In this document: positions 17,577 through 28,633 of the stretch, in pieces
How the letters are laid out: every line of letters starts with the position of its first letter
Numbering within the stretch: the first letter of the stretch is position 1
Assembly (NCBI RefSeq): GCF_000263715.2
Contig: NZ_CM001514.1
Span: forward strand, 4,157,674 to 4,221,673
DNA: 64,000 nt
Source of the DNA: Pseudomonas synxantha BG33R
GTDB lineage: Bacteria; Pseudomonadota; Gammaproteobacteria; Pseudomonadales; Pseudomonadaceae
Reading direction: 5' to 3'
Translations under genes and position numbers: made by a program
The notes under the pieces: model-generated
Database searches by the model: none
The model's input: only the letters and a program-made list of their open reading frames with translations
Told to the model about the DNA's origin: nothing

Positions 17577-18233
17577 TCAGCCGCGCTCGGGCTGGAAACG
17601 CACCACAAACCCATTGAGGTTCTGCTGGCGGCCCAGCAAATCGCGCAGGCGATCCGCCTCGGCGCGCTCGATCAGCGGCCCGACAAACACCCGATTCTTG
17701 CCATCGGCACTGCGGATATAGGCGTTATAACCCTGGGCACGCAGCTTTTTCTGCAAGGCGTCGGCACTTTCGCGATTGGCCAGGCTGGCGAGCTGGATCG
17801 ACCAACTGATCGGCAGGCCATTGGGATCAATGCGGCTCTGGCCCACATCCGGTTTACCCGGCGCAGCAGGCTGCGGCGCCACAGGCTTGGGCGTTGGCGC
17901 CGGTGCCGGCGGTTTGGCAGCGACAGCGGGTGCCGGCGCTGGCTTGACCACCGGCACACTTGGCTGCACCGGCATCGAAGGAGCCTGTTGCGTAGCGACC
18001 TCCTCCTCGACAGGTACAGGTTCTTCCGGCAACGCCTGAGGCTCGGGCACCACCACCGGCTCGACCTGAACCTGGGGCACCACCGGCGCCTGGGGCGCAG
18101 CGGGTGCTTCAACCACCACCTGGCGCTGCTCGTCCTGACGGGAAAACAGCATCGGCAGGAAGATGACTGCCAACGCCACCAACACCAGGGCTCCAACCAT
18201 TCGCTGCTTGTATGCGCTATCCAGTAATGCCAT
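17577..18233 (-). CDS. dedD: SPOR-domain inner-membrane protein (DedD-like)
   Basis: 218 residues from ATG 18233, which overlaps the folC end by 17 bases; the longer frame runs over folC in another phase. One transmembrane helix (about 12-31, MVGALVLVALAVIFLPMLF), a long Pro/Val/Ala-rich periplasmic linker (35-135) and a C-terminal SPOR domain (about 140-215, SWSIQLASLANRESADAL...NRVFVGPL). SPOR domains bind denuded septal peptidoglycan; DedD aids cell constriction. Confidence 0.92.
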   Translation of the reverse strand: MALLDSAYKQRMVGALVLVALAVIFLPMLFSRQDEQRQVVVEAPAAPQAPVVPQVQVEPVVVPEPQALPEEPVPVEEEVATQQAPSMPVQPSVPVVKPAPAPAVAAKPPAPAPTPKPVAPQPAAPGKPDVGQSRIDPNGLPISWSIQLASLANRESADALQKKLRAQGYNAYIRSADGKNRVFVGPLIERAEADRLRDLLGRQQNLNGFVVRFQPERG

Positions 18234-19524
18234 GTGCAGCTTCCTCCGTGGAGCGCCGGGCCAGCCATTCGAGCGCCTCGGCAACACAATAAAATGATCC
18301 GAACAACAGGATCTCGTCCTCGGCCGTAGCCACCGCACACTGCGCCTCCAGGGCGGCAATGATGCTTGCATACGACGTCACGGGCGCGCCAAGGTTCTGC
18401 AAGGCGGTTTGCAGCTCAGCCGCCGGCCGGCTACGCGGTGTATCCAGCGGCGCAACAGCCCAAGACTGAACACTGCCAAGCAACGGCGCAACCACGCCTT
18501 CCAGATCCTTGTCGGCCAACAGCCCGAACACCGCCAGGCGACGGCCGGCCGGTGGCGTGCGCGCCAGGCGCTGCGCCAAATAGTGAGCCGCATGGGGATT
18601 GTGACCCACATCCAACAACAGGTTCAGGCGCTTGCCTTGCCAGTCGAGCACCCGACGATCCAGGCGCCCCACCACTTTCGTCGCCCGCAGGGTTGCGCCG
18701 ATCTGCTCGGCATCCCACGGCAGATCCAGCAGCAAATAGGCTTGCAGCGCGAGTGCAGCGTTTTCCATCGGCAGGTTCAGCAGCGGCAAATCAAGCAGCT
18801 CGACCACCTTGCCACGGGCATCACGCCCGCGCCATTGCCAATGGGTCGCACCGATGTCGAGATTGAATTCACGACCGCGCAGGTAGAACGGGCAATCCAG
18901 CTCGCGCACCTTGTCCAGCAAAGGTTGCGGCGGATCCAGGTCGCCACACAGCGCCGGCCTGCCCTGGCGGAAAATCCCGGCCTTTTCATAGGACACTGAC
19001 TCGCGGGTATTGCCCAGGTAGTCGGCATGATCAACCCCGATGCTGGTGACCAGCGCCAGGTCGGCATCCACCACATTGACCGTATCCAGGCGCCCGCCGA
19101 GGCCGACTTCCAGTACGACCACATCCAGTTGCGCACGCTCGAACAGCCAGAACGCCGCCAGGGTGCCCATCTCGAAATAGGTCAGGGAAATATCGCCACG
19201 CCCGGCATCCAGGGCAGCGAAGGCTGCGCACAACTGCTCGTCCGTGGCTTCGACGCCATTGAGCTGTACCCGCTCGTTGTAGCGCAGCAGGTGCGGCGAG
19301 CTGTACACGCCGACCTTCAGGCCCTGGGCCTGCAACAGCGCCGCGACAAAGGCACAGGTGGAGCCCTTGCCATTGGTGCCGGTCACCGTGATCACACGCG
19401 GTGCCGGCTGGCCCAACCCGAGGCGGGCCGCTACCTGTTGCGAGCGCTCCAGGCCCATGTCGATGGCGGACGGATGCAACTGCTCAAGGTAGGCGAGCCA
19501 TTCGCCCAGGGTACGTTGGGTCAT
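18217..19524 (-). CDS. folC: Dihydrofolate/folylpolyglutamate synthase
   Basis: 435-residue Mur-ligase-family enzyme. The P-loop [13 protein letters not shown] lies near residue 47 and the family signature [12 protein letters not shown] [17 protein letters not shown] follows; [11 protein letters not shown] lies in the C-terminal domain. It adds glutamate to dihydropteroate and folates. ATG overlaps the accD stop (ATGA), and its end overlaps dedD, making accD-folC-dedD one transcript. Confidence 0.96.
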   Translation of the reverse strand: MTQRTLGEWLAYLEQLHPSAIDMGLERSQQVAARLGLGQPAPRVITVTGTNGKGSTCAFVAALLQAQGLKVGVYSSPHLLRYNERVQLNGVEATDEQLCAAFAALDAGRGDISLTYFEMGTLAAFWLFERAQLDVVVLEVGLGGRLDTVNVVDADLALVTSIGVDHADYLGNTRESVSYEKAGIFRQGRPALCGDLDPPQPLLDKVRELDCPFYLRGREFNLDIGATHWQWRGRDARGKVVELLDLPLLNLPMENAALALQAYLLLDLPWDAEQIGATLRATKVVGRLDRRVLDWQGKRLNLLLDVGHNPHAAHYLAQRLARTPPAGRRLAVFGLLADKDLEGVVAPLLGSVQSWAVAPLDTPRSRPAAELQTALQNLGAPVTSYASIIAALEAQCAVATAEDEILLFGSFYCVAEALEWLARRSTEEAAHGITG

Positions 19525-20441
19525 AGGTTTGCAGGCACCGGCGGCACGACGATTGGCTCGACTTTAGGCGCGACGTACACAGGCGTCGGCAGGCCCATCA
19601 TTTGCGCCAGCAAGTTACCCAGACGTGGACGCAGCTCGCCACGCGGGATGATCAGGTCAATAGCGCCGTGCTCCAGCAGGAACTCGCTGCGCTGGAAGCC
19701 TTCCGGCAGCTTCTCGCGCACGGTTTGCTCGATCACACGCGGGCCGGCAAAACCGATCAGCGCCTTGGGCTCGCCGACGATCACATCGCCGAGCATCGCC
19801 AGGCTGGCGGAAACGCCGCCGTAGACCGGGTCGGTCAGTACCGAGATGAACGGAATGCCTTCTTCGCGCAGACGCGCCAGTACCGCCGAGGTCTTGGCCA
19901 TTTGCATCAGGGAGATCAGCGCTTCCTGCATACGCGCACCACCGGAGGCGGCGAAGCAGATCATCGGGCAACGGTTTTCCAGGGCGTAATTGGCTGCACG
20001 CACAAAGCGCTCACCGACGATGGCGCCCATGGAACCGCCCATGAAGGAAAACTCGAAGGCCGAGACCACCACCGGCATGCCCAGCAGCTTGCCGCTGACC
20101 GAGATCAGCGCGTCCTTCTCGCCGGTCTGCTTCTGCGCACCGACCAGACGGTCCTTGTACTTCTTGCTGTCGCGGAACTTGAGACGGTCGACCGGCTCCA
20201 GGTCAGCGCCCAGTTCGTTGCGGCCATCGGCATCCAGGAAGATGTCGATGCGCGCGCGCGCGCCGATACGCATGTGGTGATTGCACTTGGGGCAAACATC
20301 CAGGGTCTTTTCCAGCTCCGGGCGGTACAGCACCGCGTCGCAGGACGGGCACTTGTGCCACAGACCTTCAGGAACCGAGCTTTTCTTCACCTCGGAACGC
20401 ATGATCGAAGGGATCAGTTTGTCTACTAACCAGTTGCTCAT
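19521..20441 (-). CDS. accD: Acetyl-CoA carboxylase carboxyltransferase beta subunit
   Basis: 306 residues from ATG 20441 ([14 protein letters not shown]), the family's usual start; the frame extends 11 codons further without support. The N-terminal zinc ribbon is intact (Cys31, 34, 50, 53: CPSC...CPKC) and the crotonase-like body has [10 protein letters not shown] and PVYGGVSAS. With AccA it transfers CO2 from biotin to acetyl-CoA, making malonyl-CoA. The 244 bp to trpF hold no gene I can support. Confidence 0.97.
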   Translation of the reverse strand: MSNWLVDKLIPSIMRSEVKKSSVPEGLWHKCPSCDAVLYRPELEKTLDVCPKCNHHMRIGARARIDIFLDADGRNELGADLEPVDRLKFRDSKKYKDRLVGAQKQTGEKDALISVSGKLLGMPVVVSAFEFSFMGGSMGAIVGERFVRAANYALENRCPMICFAASGGARMQEALISLMQMAKTSAVLARLREEGIPFISVLTDPVYGGVSASLAMLGDVIVGEPKALIGFAGPRVIEQTVREKLPEGFQRSEFLLEHGAIDLIIPRGELRPRLGNLLAQMMGLPTPVYVAPKVEPIVVPPVPANL

Positions 20442-20685
20442 GCTTTCTTTCTCCAGTACCGGTGGCTTGAACACAGCCCCGCGTATGCCCTTGAGCTAAA
20501 TTCATATGTGGCGATGATGCCTGCGGGACGGGGTCAGACGTTGGACCTGCCATTTCCCGCCTGCATCCTCAGCCTTCCAGACAACCTGCCAGCGCAGGGT
20601 TGCCACTTCATTTCCGGGCCACCCACAGGCGGCGCCGGGCTGTTTTACACAGTGGTAGTTATGGACGGCGGCAGACTGCCAGCCG

Positions 20686-21318
20686 TCACATCCCGCCACT
20701 GCTGTTGCGCACGGCCTGCATGAATGCGCGAATCCTGTTGTGATCCTTGATGCCCTTGCCCTGCTCCACCCCACCGCTGACGTCCACGGCATACGGCCGC
20801 ACCTGCTCGATGGCAGCCCCGACGTTCGCAGGGTTGAGCCCACCGGCCAGGATGATCGGCTTGCTCAACCCCTCGGGAATCAGCGACCAATCGAACGCCT
20901 CACCCGTACCACCCGGTACGCCTTCGACGTAGGTGTCGAGCAGGATCCCGCGAGCGCCGATATACGCGGCACACGCCGCGGCGATATCGTCGCCCGTCTT
21001 GACCCGCAACGCCTTGATGTACGGGCGCTGATAACTTTCACACTCATCAGGCGTTTCATCGCCATGGAACTGCAGCATGTCCAGCGGCACCGCATCCAGG
21101 GTTTCATTGAGTTCGCAGCGACTGGCGTTGACGAACAAGCCCACGGTGGTCACGAAAGGCGGCAGCGCCGCAATGATGGCCCGCGCCTGCAGCACATTCA
21201 CCGCGCGCGGGCTTTTGGCATAAAACACCAGACCGATGGCATCGGCCCCTGCCTCGACTGCCGCCAGCGCATCTTCTATGCGGGTAATCCCGCAAATCTT
21301 GCTGCGAACGGCTGACAT
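20686..21318 (-). CDS. trpF: Phosphoribosylanthranilate isomerase
   Basis: 210-residue TIM barrel. The general-base Cys9 is in KICGIT, the acid Asp in [10 protein letters not shown], and LQFHGDE and [11 protein letters not shown] bind phosphate. It performs the Amadori step of tryptophan synthesis. In Pseudomonas trpF sits apart from the other trp genes, between truA and accD, as here. Confidence 0.97.
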   Translation of the reverse strand: MSAVRSKICGITRIEDALAAVEAGADAIGLVFYAKSPRAVNVLQARAIIAALPPFVTTVGLFVNASRCELNETLDAVPLDMLQFHGDETPDECESYQRPYIKALRVKTGDDIAAACAAYIGARGILLDTYVEGVPGGTGEAFDWSLIPEGLSKPIILAGGLNPANVGAAIEQVRPYAVDVSGGVEQGKGIKDHNRIRAFMQAVRNSSGGM

Positions 21319-21381
21319 GTCGTAGGAACCTCAGGGTTGGACCGAGAAAGTCCCGGATGTTAACAAAAGCTTTTCCGGGCG

Positions 21382-22263
21382 TCAGCCGCCAAGTTCACTG
21401 AAACCTGTGAGGAAGTGCGGCCCGATAAAGCGTTCCGGCAACTGGAACTCGTCGCGGTACTCCACATCCACCAAATACAGGCCAAACGGGTGCGCCGTGA
21501 CGCCGCCCGTGCGACGGATGCGGCTTTCCAGCACTTCCCTGGCCCACTCAACCGGGCGCTCGCCCGTGCCGATGGTCATCAGCACGCCGGCAATGTTGCG
21601 CACCATGTGATGCAGGAACGCCCCGGCGCGAATATCCAGCACGATCATCTTGCCGTGACGGGTGACTCGCAGGTGATGAACTTCCTTGATCGGCGACTTG
21701 GCCTGGCACTGGCCGGCGCGGAAGGCGCTGAAGTCATGCACGCCCACCAGGTGCTGCGCGGCCTCGGCCATACGCTCGGCGTCCAGCGGGCGGTGGTTCC
21801 AGGTAATTTCTTCATTGAGATGCGCGGGGCGGATCTGATCGTTGTAGATCACGTAACGGTAACGCCGGGCGATGGCCTTGAAGCGTGCATGAAAATGCGC
21901 CGGCATGACCTTGGCCCAGCTCACACTCACGTCGTGGGGCAAATTGATATTCGCCCCCATCACCCACGCCTTCATCGACCGCTCGGCCTGGGTGTCGAAG
22001 TGCACCACCTGGCCACACGCGTGTACGCCAGCGTCGGTACGCCCGGCACACATCAGCGACACCGGCGAGTCCGCCACTTTGGACAGGGCGTTTTCGAGGG
22101 TTTCCTGCACCGTCAGCACGCCGGAGGCCTGACGCTGCCAGCCACGATAGCGCGAGCCTTTGTATTCCACGCCCAGGGCGATGCGGTAAAAGCCGGCGGC
22201 CGCCATTTCGGCGGCCGCGTTATCTATATTTGCCAAGAACTGAGAGCCTGATGAGTTGCGCAA
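21382..22263 (-). CDS. truA: tRNA pseudouridine(38-40) synthase
   Basis: TruA makes pseudouridine at positions 38-40 of tRNA anticodon arms. The catalytic Asp is in CAGRTDAGVHA, and WQRQASG and RRTGGVTAHPFGLY are conserved. Start uncertain: the frame's TTG at 22263 gives 293 residues; ATG 22206 (MAAAGFYRIALG) gives 274, closer to the family minimum. Neither has a clear ribosome site. Downstream of fimV. Confidence 0.94.
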   Translation of the reverse strand: MRNSSGSQFLANIDNAAAEMAAAGFYRIALGVEYKGSRYRGWQRQASGVLTVQETLENALSKVADSPVSLMCAGRTDAGVHACGQVVHFDTQAERSMKAWVMGANINLPHDVSVSWAKVMPAHFHARFKAIARRYRYVIYNDQIRPAHLNEEITWNHRPLDAERMAEAAQHLVGVHDFSAFRAGQCQAKSPIKEVHHLRVTRHGKMIVLDIRAGAFLHHMVRNIAGVLMTIGTGERPVEWAREVLESRIRRTGGVTAHPFGLYLVDVEYRDEFQLPERFIGPHFLTGFSELGG

Positions 22264-22389
22264 AGGCGGGCATTATAAAGGCGTCGGATGCCTGACGGGC
22301 GTTTTGTTATGGATCGATGCCAAACAAATGTGGGAGGGAGCAAGTCGAATCGTCGCACCGCCCCTCCCGCACTGTTATAGCGCCTGGCT

Positions 22390-24897
22390 TTAGATTCGGC
22401 CGAGCATTTCCTTGGCTTCGCCACGCTGGTCTTCGTTGCCTTCGACCAAGACTTCATCAAGGATGTCTTTAGCGCCATCGGCATCACCCATGTCGATGTA
22501 AGCCTGGGCCAGGTCGAGCTTGGTAGCGACTTCATCCGTGCCTGAGAGGAAATCGAAATCCGGTTCATCATCACCGCCCAGCGCGGCATCCTCGGCCGTG
22601 AAAGTCGGCTCGATCGGCGGGTGCTCCAGGCTCTGGGACAATCGGTCCAACTCGGCATTGACGTCGTCCAGTTCCGAGGCAAACGCATCGGGCTTGGCTG
22701 CCGGGGCCGTCGGCTCATCAGCCAGGGACAGGTCAAAGTCTTCCGGCAACTCGAATTCGTCCAGCGCGGCAGGTGTCAGGGTGGGCGGCTCGACAGGCGG
22801 CACGTCCTTCATCTGCTCCTCAAGTCCCGAGAGAAAGTCGTCATCGGATTTCGACGCTGGCGGATCCAGTTGCAGGTCCAGGTCAAAGTCCGAGAGATCC
22901 TGCGCATCGGCCTTGGCCTCAGTCTGTTGTTGCAGCAGCGCTTCAAAGGTTTGCTGGTCCCGGGCGATCTCGGCCGGCGAGGCAGCTTCCAGCTCATCCA
23001 GGCTAAGGTCAAAATCGTTGTCGAAGGTGTCCGCCGGCTCAGCCGCCGCCGGCTTGTCATCGAGCAAATCCTTGACGTACTGCGCATCGAGAGCCGCAGC
23101 AGCCACGGCGGCGCTGACGCCCGCTGCCAGCACGGCCATGGCCGGGAAGCGGCTCTTGAGCTGCTCGACCTGGGCGTGGTTCTCACCGTTGGCGACCAAT
23201 TGGCGCTCCTGGGTGACGAAACCGTCCTTGTCGTTCTGCAGGCCGTAGACTTCCATCAGCTTCAAACGCAGGTCGCTGCGCTTGGGCTCATGTTTGATGG
23301 CTTGTTCAAGCACATCAGCCGCCTGGTTCAGGTGGCCGCGGTCGATATGGGACTGGGCCTGAGCCAATGCATCGCTGGAGTTCTCCTGGGCAACAGCGAC
23401 GGCCAGGGGTGCGAGCACGGAAGCGACAGTCGGCACGACAACCGGCTCAGCCACCGGGGCAGGCGCTGGCGCGGCGCCCAGCTTGACGCTCGGCGGCGGC
23501 ACTTCAAGGCCTTCAAAACTGTCAGGCGGCAGGTCCTGGTCAATATTGGGCGTGAACTCAGGCTCTTCGGCCAGCGCCCGCGCCATGCGCAGATGCTTTT
23601 CCTCTTCGCGGCGGGCATTGCGATGGCGCGCCCACAGCAACAGAAGCAGCAGCACCACCAGGATGCCTGCCCCGCCAATGATGCCGAGGATAATAGGGTT
23701 GGTCAGCAAGTCATTGAACTTGCCTTCGGTGGTAGCAGGTGCCGCGACCGGCTTGGGCGGTTCAGCGGCGGGTGCAGGGGTTGCAACGGGCGCCGCAGGC
23801 TCTGCTGCGGGCTCACCTGCCAGCTGCGCAGGGATTGCAGCCGTAGCCGGCTCACCGTTTTGCGCCTGCAAGCGAGCCAACTGGTCATTCTTCAACTGAA
23901 TCAGCTTTTGCAACTTGTCCAACTGGCTTTGCAAGTCGGCGGCGCGGCTCTTCAGTTCTTCGTTATCGCGGCGGGTGGTGTCCAGCTCTTCCTGGGTCAT
24001 CGCCAGCTTGTCGCTCAACGCGCGGTTATCACCGGCCTTGCCCTTCGTACCTTGCTTGGCGGCTTCGGCCGAGACCAGGCTCAAGTTGTCCTTGGCCTGG
24101 GTGCTCGTCGGCGCATTGCCGGCCTGGGTACGCTTGGTCGCATCCAACTGCGCCTTGCCGGCCACTTGCCCCTTGGGGGTACGACGGCCCTGACGCCAGG
24201 CGGCGTTCTGCGCGCTGACTTCGGCGATCGCTTGAGGCTGCGCCAGCGCCGTACTTTGCGTGGCATCCGGCAGGCGCAGGACCTGGCCGGTTTTCAGGCG
24301 ATTGATATTGCCATCGATAAAAGCGTCAGGGTTGAGCGCCTGGATCGCCAGCATCGTCTGCTGGACCGAGGCGCCGTTACGATTCTTCGCGGCGATTTCC
24401 CACAAGGTGTCGCGGGACGTGGTGGTGTGCTGGGCGGGCGTGCCGGCGGCAGGTGCGGCACTGGCCGGCGCGCCGGCAGTCGGTGCCGGCTGGTCGAACT
24501 TGGCCGGGTCGAGCAGCACGCTGTAGTCACGCATCAAACGGCCATTGGGCCATTGCACCTGCAGCAGGAAGCGCACATAGGAATCGGGCAGCGGCTTGCT
24601 GGAGGTCACGCGCACCACGCTGCGACCTTCGGGGTTGATCACCGGGGTGAACGTCAGGTCATCGAGAAACGCCTGGCGGTCAACGCCCGCATCCACAAAG
24701 GCCTGGGCAGAAGCCAGGCTCGGAGTGATCTCGGCCGCCGTGAGGCCACCCACATCACGCAATTCGATTTCCACCGACAGCGGCTGGTTCAACTTCGAGT
24801 TGAGGGTCATCTCCCCAAGTTGCAGCGCCTGCGCCATACCGGAGGACAGCGCCGAGGCGGCCGCTATTGCTAACACCAGTTTGCGAACTTGAACCAT
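22390..24897 (-). CDS. fimV: FimV peptidoglycan-binding hub protein
   Basis: 835 residues from ATG 24897. Order: signal peptide (1-24, LVLAIAAASALSSGMAQA), FimV N-terminal domain (LQLGEMTLNSKLNQPLSVEIEL), LysM (TTSRDTLWEIAAKNR...LKTGQVLRLPD), coiled coil (DNEELKSRAADLQSQLDKL), one transmembrane helix (ILGIIGGAGILVVLLLLLLW), a long acidic cytoplasmic part with TPR-like helices, and the conserved C-terminal FimV domain (LDLAQAYIDMGDADGAKDIL). FimV supports type IV pilus assembly, twitching and cAMP signalling at the pole. Confidence 0.96.
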   Translation of the reverse strand: MVQVRKLVLAIAAASALSSGMAQALQLGEMTLNSKLNQPLSVEIELRDVGGLTAAEITPSLASAQAFVDAGVDRQAFLDDLTFTPVINPEGRSVVRVTSSKPLPDSYVRFLLQVQWPNGRLMRDYSVLLDPAKFDQPAPTAGAPASAAPAAGTPAQHTTTSRDTLWEIAAKNRNGASVQQTMLAIQALNPDAFIDGNINRLKTGQVLRLPDATQSTALAQPQAIAEVSAQNAAWRQGRRTPKGQVAGKAQLDATKRTQAGNAPTSTQAKDNLSLVSAEAAKQGTKGKAGDNRALSDKLAMTQEELDTTRRDNEELKSRAADLQSQLDKLQKLIQLKNDQLARLQAQNGEPATAAIPAQLAGEPAAEPAAPVATPAPAAEPPKPVAAPATTEGKFNDLLTNPIILGIIGGAGILVVLLLLLLWARHRNARREEEKHLRMARALAEEPEFTPNIDQDLPPDSFEGLEVPPPSVKLGAAPAPAPVAEPVVVPTVASVLAPLAVAVAQENSSDALAQAQSHIDRGHLNQAADVLEQAIKHEPKRSDLRLKLMEVYGLQNDKDGFVTQERQLVANGENHAQVEQLKSRFPAMAVLAAGVSAAVAAAALDAQYVKDLLDDKPAAAEPADTFDNDFDLSLDELEAASPAEIARDQQTFEALLQQQTEAKADAQDLSDFDLDLQLDPPASKSDDDFLSGLEEQMKDVPPVEPPTLTPAALDEFELPEDFDLSLADEPTAPAAKPDAFASELDDVNAELDRLSQSLEHPPIEPTFTAEDAALGGDDEPDFDFLSGTDEVATKLDLAQAYIDMGDADGAKDILDEVLVEGNEDQRGEAKEMLGRI

Positions 24898-25058
24898 AGC
24901 CTCATCCTTTGTCTGAACGCTCCCCGCCCTGCGAGAAGGTTGGTAACCGCTGCCATAAGGCATGGCGAGCCGATAGGTCACCGACGCGCTTGTGTTTCAC
25001 TTGGGACCAAGCATAGCGCCTGGCTAGAATCAATCTACAAATTGCCGCCAAGTATCTT

Positions 25059-26069
25059 TTACACAAGGCCTTTTATCAACAACTGCGCCAGTTCCACAGC
25101 GTTCAGGGCCGAGCCCTTGCGTACGTTATCTGACGTCAACCACAGATTTAGTTCCGCGGGGTCGTCAACACCTGCACGTACGCGTCCTACGTAAACCACA
25201 TCCTGGCCGACCGCATCGCCTACAGCCGTTGGGTAATCGCCCTCCTCAACCAGCTCGATACCCGGCGCAGCATCGAGTGCACGGTTGACCGCGGCCAGAT
25301 CGACCGGCGCAGCCAATTGCAACGACACTGTCAGGCTATCGCCGAAAAATACCGGGGCTTGAACGCAGGTTGCGGAAATCTTTAGCAAAGGTGTTTCCAG
25401 CACGGCACGCAGCTCGTGTACGAGGCGTTTCTCCAGGGCTGTATGACCTTGGGCGTCTGGCGTACCGACTTGAGCCAGCAGGTTGAACGCCATTTGCCGG
25501 TCGAAGAACTTCGGTTCCAGTGGACGCACGTTCAATAACTCAGCGGTCTGCCGCGCCAACTCGCTGACGGCCTCCCGGCCCTGGGCAGAGACCGCCAGGT
25601 TGGCGGTGACATTCACGCGCTGGATATCCACCAAACCCCGCAACGGCGCGAGCACTACCGCCAGGTAGGTGGCAGACGGGCTTGGGCTGCCGAGCTGGAA
25701 TGGTTTTTTCAAACCGTTCAACACCTGGGCGTTGGCCTGCGGCACCACTGGCGGCGCCTGTTCGGCAGGCAATGCGCCGGACAAGTCGATTACCGAACAG
25801 CCAGCGGCCGTGGCGCGCGAGGCGAAACTCAGAGTCACCGCCGGGCCTGCTGCGAAGAACGCCAACTGCGCCTTGCTGAAATCGAACTCGTCGACCTCTT
25901 TGACCCGCACGTTCTTGCCACGAAACGGCACCGAGGCCCCCGCCGAGTTGCTGCCCGCCAGCAAATACAGGGTGCCTACCGGGAAATCCAGCTCTTCGAG
26001 GATCTGCACCAGTGTTTCACCCACAGTGCCGGTGGCACCGATCACGGCGATTTCGAAGGTCTGGGTCAT
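25059..26069 (-). CDS. usg: Aspartate-semialdehyde dehydrogenase paralogue lacking the catalytic Cys (Usg-like)
   Basis: 336 residues from ATG 26069 (MTQTFEIAVIGATGTVG). The fold is Asd-like with the GATGxVG dinucleotide motif, but where Asd has its catalytic Cys this protein reads SPSPSATYLAVVL, so dehydrogenase activity is unlikely. It matches the Usg/Asd2-type paralogue that lies between asd and fimV/truA in Pseudomonas. Role unclear. A REPIN separates it from asd. Confidence 0.85.
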   Translation of the reverse strand: MTQTFEIAVIGATGTVGETLVQILEELDFPVGTLYLLAGSNSAGASVPFRGKNVRVKEVDEFDFSKAQLAFFAAGPAVTLSFASRATAAGCSVIDLSGALPAEQAPPVVPQANAQVLNGLKKPFQLGSPSPSATYLAVVLAPLRGLVDIQRVNVTANLAVSAQGREAVSELARQTAELLNVRPLEPKFFDRQMAFNLLAQVGTPDAQGHTALEKRLVHELRAVLETPLLKISATCVQAPVFFGDSLTVSLQLAAPVDLAAVNRALDAAPGIELVEEGDYPTAVGDAVGQDVVYVGRVRAGVDDPAELNLWLTSDNVRKGSALNAVELAQLLIKGLV

Positions 26070-26165
26070 GGGGGCTGCCTCGGGCATTGCAGGGGGGAGC
26101 GGCACTTTACCGGGTGGCTGGGGGTGAGGCAATTAGCCTGGGCCTTGTGGTGTGGCTGATGGCGC

Positions 26166-26249
26166 TATTGAGAGCAAGCCCCTCCCACATTCGACCCAGC
26201 TCCAACCTTGAAATGGAGGGCAAGTGTGGGAGGGAGCTTGCTCCCGATA
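26166..26249. repeat. REPIN (GGCTTGCTCC type)
   Basis: Inverted pair: AGAGCAAGCCCCTCCCACA near 26171-26189 and TGTGGGAGGGAGCTTGCTCC from 26225. Lies between asd and usg, just before the asd terminator. Confidence 0.8.
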
Positions 26250-26266
26250 GTGCCCGACAGAACAAT

Positions 26267-26301
26267 AAAAAACCCCGCGCCTGTCACCAGAGCGCGGGGT
26301 T
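26267..26301 (-). terminator. Terminator of asd
   Basis: Minus strand: CCCCGCGC, an 11-base loop, GCGCGGGG, then TTTTTT. Strong stem and U-run directly after asd. Confidence 0.9.
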
Positions 26302-26320
26302 CTTCAATGCAAGAAAGCGA

Positions 26321-27433
26321 TCAACGCTCCAGCAAAATCCGCAACATGCGACGCAGCGGTTCAGCCGCGCCCCACAGCAGCTGGTCGCCGACGGTGAACG
26401 CACCGAGGAACTGGCTCCCCATGTTCAGCTTGCGCAAACGGCCCACCGGTACATTCAGGGTGCCGGTGACCTTGGTCGGGCTCAGCTCCTGCATGCTGAT
26501 ATCGCGGTTGTTCGGCACCAGCTTGACCCAAGGGTTGTGCTGGCTGATCAAGCCTTCGATATCAGCGATCGGCACGTCTTTGTTCAGCTTGATGGTCAAC
26601 GCCTGGCTGTGGCAACGCATGGCGCCAATGCGCACGCAGATGCCGTCCACCGGAATCGGGTTCTTGAAGCGACCGAGGATCTTGTTGGTCTCGGCCTGGG
26701 CCTTCCACTCCTCGCGGCTCTGACCGTTGGGCAGTTCCTTGTCGATCCACGGGATCAAGCTACCAGCCAATGGCACGCCGAAGTTCTCGGTCGGGTAAGC
26801 GTCGCTGCGCATGGCTTCGGCTACACGACGGTCGATGTCGAGAATCGCGCTGGCCGGGTCTGCCAGTTGATCGGCGACAGCGGCATGGGTCGCGCCCATC
26901 TGCTTGATCAGCTCGCGCATGTTCTGCGCACCGGCACCAGAGGCAGCCTGATAGGTCATGGCACTCATCCACTCGACCAGGCCGGCTTCGAACAGGCCAC
27001 CCAGCCCCATCAGCATCAGGCTGACGGTGCAGTTGCCGCCCACGTAGTTCTTGGTGCCGGCATCCAGTTGCTGGTCGATGACCTTACGGTTGACCGGATC
27101 AAGGATGATCACCGCGTCATCCTGCATACGCAGGCTGGAAGCGGCGTCGATCCAGTAACCCTGCCAGCCGGCTTCGCGCAGCTTGGGGAAGACTTCGCTG
27201 GTGTAGTCGCCACCCTGGCACGTCAGGATCACGTCGAGGGTCTTCAACTCTTCAATGCTGTAGGCGTCCTTGAGCGGGGCAATATCCTTGCCCACGGACG
27301 GCCCTTGGCCACCTACGTTCGAAGTGGTGAAAAACACCGGCTCAATAAGATCGAAATCCTGCTCTTCCAGCATCCGCTGCATGAGCACGGAACCGACCAT
27401 ACCGCGCCAACCGATCAGACCTACACGTTTCAT
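26321..27433 (-). CDS. asd: Aspartate-semialdehyde dehydrogenase
   Basis: 370 residues. N-terminal [17 protein letters not shown] binds NADP, the catalytic Cys is in [11 protein letters not shown] (about 136), and [13 protein letters not shown] holds the catalytic His. It converts aspartyl phosphate to aspartate semialdehyde for Lys, Met, Thr and cell-wall diaminopimelate synthesis. Length is normal for the gamma-proteobacterial type. Between leuB and its inactive-looking paralogue. Confidence 0.97.
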   Translation of the reverse strand: MKRVGLIGWRGMVGSVLMQRMLEEQDFDLIEPVFFTTSNVGGQGPSVGKDIAPLKDAYSIEELKTLDVILTCQGGDYTSEVFPKLREAGWQGYWIDAASSLRMQDDAVIILDPVNRKVIDQQLDAGTKNYVGGNCTVSLMLMGLGGLFEAGLVEWMSAMTYQAASGAGAQNMRELIKQMGATHAAVADQLADPASAILDIDRRVAEAMRSDAYPTENFGVPLAGSLIPWIDKELPNGQSREEWKAQAETNKILGRFKNPIPVDGICVRIGAMRCHSQALTIKLNKDVPIADIEGLISQHNPWVKLVPNNRDISMQELSPTKVTGTLNVPVGRLRKLNMGSQFLGAFTVGDQLLWGAAEPLRRMLRILLER

Positions 27434-27497
27434 CGCAACTACACCTTGTTAAAAAGTGGGCCGCCTTGCAGCAACAACTGCAAGCGGGCCCGAGAGA

Positions 27498-28580
<1,083 letters not shown>

Positions 28581-28633
28581 GGGTTCCTCATTTCATCAGG
28601 CGACCCGCCCGTGGGCAGGTCGGGAAAAATCAA

